Of a stretch of DNA of 64,000 bases, positions 61,174 to 64,000 are shown in pieces. The DNA is taken from positions 223,233 through 287,232 of the forward strand of contig NZ_FRDI01000004.1 of the NCBI RefSeq assembly GCF_900143255.1, given 5' to 3'. The notes below the pieces were generated by a model. The model made no database searches and was not told the origin of the DNA. It saw only the letters and a program-made list of their open reading frames with translations. A program made the translations under genes and the position numbers. Source of the DNA: Desulfovibrio litoralis DSM 11393. GTDB lineage: Bacteria; Desulfobacterota; Desulfovibrionia; Desulfovibrionales; Desulfovibrionaceae. Each line of letters starts with the position of its first letter. The stretch's first letter is position 1.

Positions 61174-61662
61174 TTAATTGTTTTTGTTATAAAACATTAA
61201 GGAGTTTAAACCGTCGACACCCATCTCTTTATTGAGTTTGTAGATAATTGTTTCGAGTTTGGCGAAATCTTTAAATATTGGGCTATCTGATTCCATAGAA
61301 CCCGGTCCGAGGTTGATAATTTTTTTTCCATCAGAAAAGGTAAGTTCTAAAATAATTTTCGGCTCTATGGCAAAAGTACCCAATGGTATTTTTTTATCAT
61401 ACCCCATTTTTTCTATTAAACCAATTAAGGTTTTATAATCTTCGTCGGAGATTTTAGTTGCTTTTTTCTCTGTGGATTCAGTAAAAGTACGCCCGGAAGA
61501 CCCGTTGTCCCAAGTTACTTCTTGTTTTGAATTTATATTCACGGTCCATGGTGTCCATGATGACAACAAGTTAATATAGCTAATATTTTCTATTGTTGCC
61601 GCAAAGCTGTTTGTTGAAAGAAACAAGACAAAACAGATTGATAAGATTATCTTTTTTAACAT
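61174..61662 (-). CDS. Secreted small protein of unknown function
   Basis: No family recognised. The 162-residue product has a signal peptide (1-21, ending TNSFA). The mature part has VTWDNGSSGRTFTESTEKKA, YKTLIGLIEKMGYDKKIPLG and KIILELTFSDGKKIINLGPG, an alternating beta pattern suggestive of a small beta-sandwich or lipocalin-like domain. AAGGAAC precedes the ATG. It converges with the LpdD-like gene (17 bases apart) and follows the chemoreceptor on the same strand, separated by a terminator (61693-61735). It probably acts in the periplasm. Confidence 0.6.
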   Translation of the reverse strand: MLKKIILSICFVLFLSTNSFAATIENISYINLLSSWTPWTVNINSKQEVTWDNGSSGRTFTESTEKKATKISDEDYKTLIGLIEKMGYDKKIPLGTFAIEPKIILELTFSDGKKIINLGPGSMESDSPIFKDFAKLETIIYKLNKEMGVDGLNSLMFYNKNN

Positions 61663-61692
61663 GGTACGTTCCTTTATTCATTAGGTCTAAAA

Positions 61693-61735
61693 AATAATGC
61701 CAATACATGAGAAATAAACATATATTGGCATTATT
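61693..61735 (-). terminator. Terminator of the 61759-63891 chemoreceptor gene
   Basis: AATAATGCCAATA pairs with TATTGGCATTATT. Read on the minus strand it ends in a T-run (TTTTTTAGA), right after the stop codon of the chemoreceptor. Confidence 0.8.
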
Positions 61736-61758
61736 GTATAGTGTTTTTTAGTTAAAAA

Positions 61759-63891
61759 CTATGCATTACTCTTTCTAAGGTTTGCGACTAGGCTTTCCAA
61801 TTCTTGAGCTTGGTGTGCAAGATCTATAACTGCTTGTGATGATTCATTCATGGTTTGAACCATATGTTCCGATTGTTTACTGATATGATCAAGAGAGCTA
61901 CCAATATGTTGGCTAGTAGCAGACTGTTCCTCAACGGCTGTCGCAATACTGCTTATCTGAACAGCTGTTTGTTCAGTTGCATTAACAATGTTTGAAAGCG
62001 AATCTCCAGATGTACGCACTTGTTCTGTGGCTTTACTGAGGTTGTTTGTTGTTGTTTCCATCGCACGGATACTTCTTTCAGTGAGTTGTTGAATTGTCGA
62101 GATTGCGTTTCCTACTTCGCTTGTTGCAGAAATTGTTTTTTCGGCCAGTTTTCTTACTTCATCAGCAACGACAGCAAATCCTCGTCCGGCTTCTCCTGCT
62201 CTTGCTGCTTCAATTGCAGCATTAAGAGCCAAGAGGTTTGTTTGATCTGCGATATCATCAATAACGGTAATGATAGTACCAATAGACTCTGCTTGTTTTC
62301 CAAGAGTCGACATCTCTTTATAAAGCTCTTCAGTATTTTTTTGTACAATTTGCATGGAGTTTATAGATGTATGCACAATTTCTGAGCCTTGCAAAGCGTT
62401 TGTTTTTGCAGTGCTTGAGCTGTTGGCGGCATTGCTTGCATTGTGGGCTACATCTACAACAGTACTGTTCATTTCTGCCATTGCAGAAGCCGAATCGGCC
62501 AGTTGTAAGCGTTGATCTGCTACACTTTGCTTAACAGTTTCTACTTGAGCAGAAAGCTGTTCGGCGGCTGTTGAAAGTCTGGTGCTTACATTTTCAATAT
62601 GTTCTGCTGCCAAGAATATCTTTTTTTGCCCTTCTTCTGCATTCATACGGGCTTGTTCTGCGTGTTCCGTTGCTTGTTTCGCATTAGTCATTTCAGTTTC
62701 TGCGATATTTTTACTGTTTTCTGCATCTTTTAAGGTATGAAGAAGATTCTCTAACATGCTGTCAAGTGCTGTATTTAGTTCATTAATCTCGCGACAAGAA
62801 GCAGTAGAGTCTCCTTTGTTGGAATAATTTCCTTTAGCGATTTCGTTAGCGGTATTAACAAGTTTTTGTAAAGGTTTTGTTATGCTGTTTGCTACAACAA
62901 ATAAAAGTCCAAGAGATATTAAAATGCCTATTACACAAATTCCCAGAGTTAAATAAAGTTGTTCTGTGGCTTCTGCCAAAACTTTTTCTCGAGGTAATAC
63001 AACACCAAAAAACCACGGACGTTCACCTTCAATAAGTGTAAACGAATTTAATGAGGTGATAACTTTTTCTTTCGAGCCGTCAAGCACCAGATCATATTCA
63101 AAATGTTCTTTGCTTTGTAGATCTTTTAATATATTTTGCTTATCTACAGATGGTAATAGTGTTGCGTCTTTGCCAATAAGTTCAGGATTTGGGTGTGCGA
63201 GAATAGTTCCTTTTTCAGAGACCACAAAGGCATATCCTGTTTGATACGGTGTAATGTTTTTTATAAGCGTAGATAAATTTTCAAGCGATATATCAGCCGT
63301 TGCCACAGCAATAGGGTTTCCATTAATTGAAATTGGGCTTGAAATTGTTACCATCATTATCGGATGTCCGCTTGTATTATCTACATATGGATCTGTTAGA
63401 ATACTTCTTCCTGCTTTGATAGGTAAAGTGAAATAAGGTTCATTCTGAAAATTATCCAACTGGGCATAAGTTAGTTGACCTTGATTGTTTCGAGACCAAT
63501 AAGCCCCAAGCATTCCTTTATTATTACCATGTTTGGTATTTATTAATTCTGCATTTTTTCCGTCAATATCAAGCCAACAAGCACTCATTCCGGCTAATTT
63601 AGGAGCAGCTTCAAAACTTGCATGCACAATATTCATTATTTGTTCTCGAGAAACTTTGCCTGAGTTATATTCAAGACGATTCATTGCCGCCATGTCTTCA
63701 GTTCGCCCAAGAGCTTCACTCACAATTTGCTGAATATGAGTTGACTCTTCTGCTGCAATTGAATTTGCTCTTAAATAGGCGTTTTGAACCGCTTGGTTGC
63801 GAGCAGTATATTGAGTGTATATAGTAATAAATAGAAGCAGTAATAAAATAACAGGAGTAAGTTTTATTATAAGTTGCTGTTTTAAAGTCAT
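61759..63891 (-). CDS. Methyl-accepting chemotaxis protein with dCache sensor
   Basis: A 710-residue chemoreceptor: TM1 about 10-28, a periplasmic dCache domain (about 35-305, with [40 protein letters not shown]-like region and [19 protein letters not shown]), TM2 about 315-335, HAMP (336-390), linker and signalling domain with the tip [20 protein letters not shown] near 548 and the following [13 protein letters not shown]. It differs strongly in the sensor from the receptor at 41899, so another ligand is likely. AGAGGAT precedes the ATG. The flanking 109 bases to the window end are AT-rich. Confidence 0.93.
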   Translation of the reverse strand: MTLKQQLIIKLTPVILLLLLFITIYTQYTARNQAVQNAYLRANSIAAEESTHIQQIVSEALGRTEDMAAMNRLEYNSGKVSREQIMNIVHASFEAAPKLAGMSACWLDIDGKNAELINTKHGNNKGMLGAYWSRNNQGQLTYAQLDNFQNEPYFTLPIKAGRSILTDPYVDNTSGHPIMMVTISSPISINGNPIAVATADISLENLSTLIKNITPYQTGYAFVVSEKGTILAHPNPELIGKDATLLPSVDKQNILKDLQSKEHFEYDLVLDGSKEKVITSLNSFTLIEGERPWFFGVVLPREKVLAEATEQLYLTLGICVIGILISLGLLFVVANSITKPLQKLVNTANEIAKGNYSNKGDSTASCREINELNTALDSMLENLLHTLKDAENSKNIAETEMTNAKQATEHAEQARMNAEEGQKKIFLAAEHIENVSTRLSTAAEQLSAQVETVKQSVADQRLQLADSASAMAEMNSTVVDVAHNASNAANSSSTAKTNALQGSEIVHTSINSMQIVQKNTEELYKEMSTLGKQAESIGTIITVIDDIADQTNLLALNAAIEAARAGEAGRGFAVVADEVRKLAEKTISATSEVGNAISTIQQLTERSIRAMETTTNNLSKATEQVRTSGDSLSNIVNATEQTAVQISSIATAVEEQSATSQHIGSSLDHISKQSEHMVQTMNESSQAVIDLAHQAQELESLVANLRKSNA

Positions 63892-64000
63892 GATTATCCT
63901 CTTTTTATGTTTTCCCGAAAATCACAATCATATTGACAAAAGCCAGATATTAATATTTAGGGATTTTCTTATTCTCTTTTAATATGCTTTGAATATGAAT

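Overview
The window looks like chromosomal DNA of a low-GC Gram-negative bacterium (roughly one third G+C by eye). Several features point to the Desulfovibrio/Lawsonia branch of the former Deltaproteobacteria: a fused IspDF, carboxynorspermidine dehydrogenase, a DUF39 homocysteine-biosynthesis protein, a short phosphatidylserine decarboxylase paired with PssA, a zapB-zapA-6S RNA-rny block, BamD, and large dCache chemoreceptors. I cannot name the species. No transposase, prophage, CRISPR array or rRNA operon is visible. Most of the window is ordinary core genome with small accessory islets.

Layout. 1-590: the convergent ruvB/lpdA boundary carries a 334-bp-period tandem duplication that leaves both genes intact and strands a fragment of each between them. 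454-3196 (-): membrane protein, nuclease and lipoamide dehydrogenase. 3387-8242: a GT9 glycosyltransferase faces an ispDF / sensor kinase / LapG-like protease group. 8289-10629: a CobQ-like protein without its amidotransferase domain, then pssA-psd. 10681-11912: two copies of a non-coding inverted-repeat element around a small gene. 11954-14802: small conserved protein, phosphoesterase, 5-formyl-THF cyclo-ligase and PgeF. 14850-21285 (-): DUF3179 protein and a translationally coupled SWIM/SNF2 pair. 21426-26864: TerC, another repeat element, carboxynorspermidine dehydrogenase, FKBP, DUF39 and a LarE-like sulfurtransferase. 27011-30097: CDP-glucose pathway genes and a secreted GlcG/HbpS-type protein. 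30349-32071: three small genes of Firmicutes-like type. 32331-41745: zinc-knuckle/TPR membrane protein, moaE-like, MFS, DHH phosphoesterase, DsrE-like, tsaD, trxA-trxB-bamD. 41899-46517: chemoreceptor, a sensor-only sibling, a KdsB-like enzyme and an acetyltransferase. 46907-54412: small unknown gene, carbonic anhydrase, Tim44-domain protein, T4 endonuclease V-like glycosylase, GT2, OlsF-like acyltransferase fusion, GntR regulator. 54487-63891: WG-repeat lipoprotein, tRNA-Arg(CCG), NnrE/NnrD, zapB-zapA-6S RNA-rny, LpdD-like protein, a secreted small protein and a second chemoreceptor.

How they fit together. Envelope and glycolipid synthesis (GT9, pssA/psd, CDP-sugar genes, KdsB-like, OlsF-like, BamD), sulfur and redox metabolism (DUF39, LarE-like, DsrE-like, thioredoxin system) and signal sensing (two chemoreceptors, a sensor-only protein, an orphan histidine kinase) dominate. 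The items most worth following are the dispersed inverted-repeat element family (one copy has a 5-bp target duplication), the DUF39/LarE neighbourhood, the sensor-only chemoreceptor twin, the CCHC zinc-knuckle membrane protein, the chromosomal T4-endonuclease-V-like gene and the amidotransferase-less CobQ.
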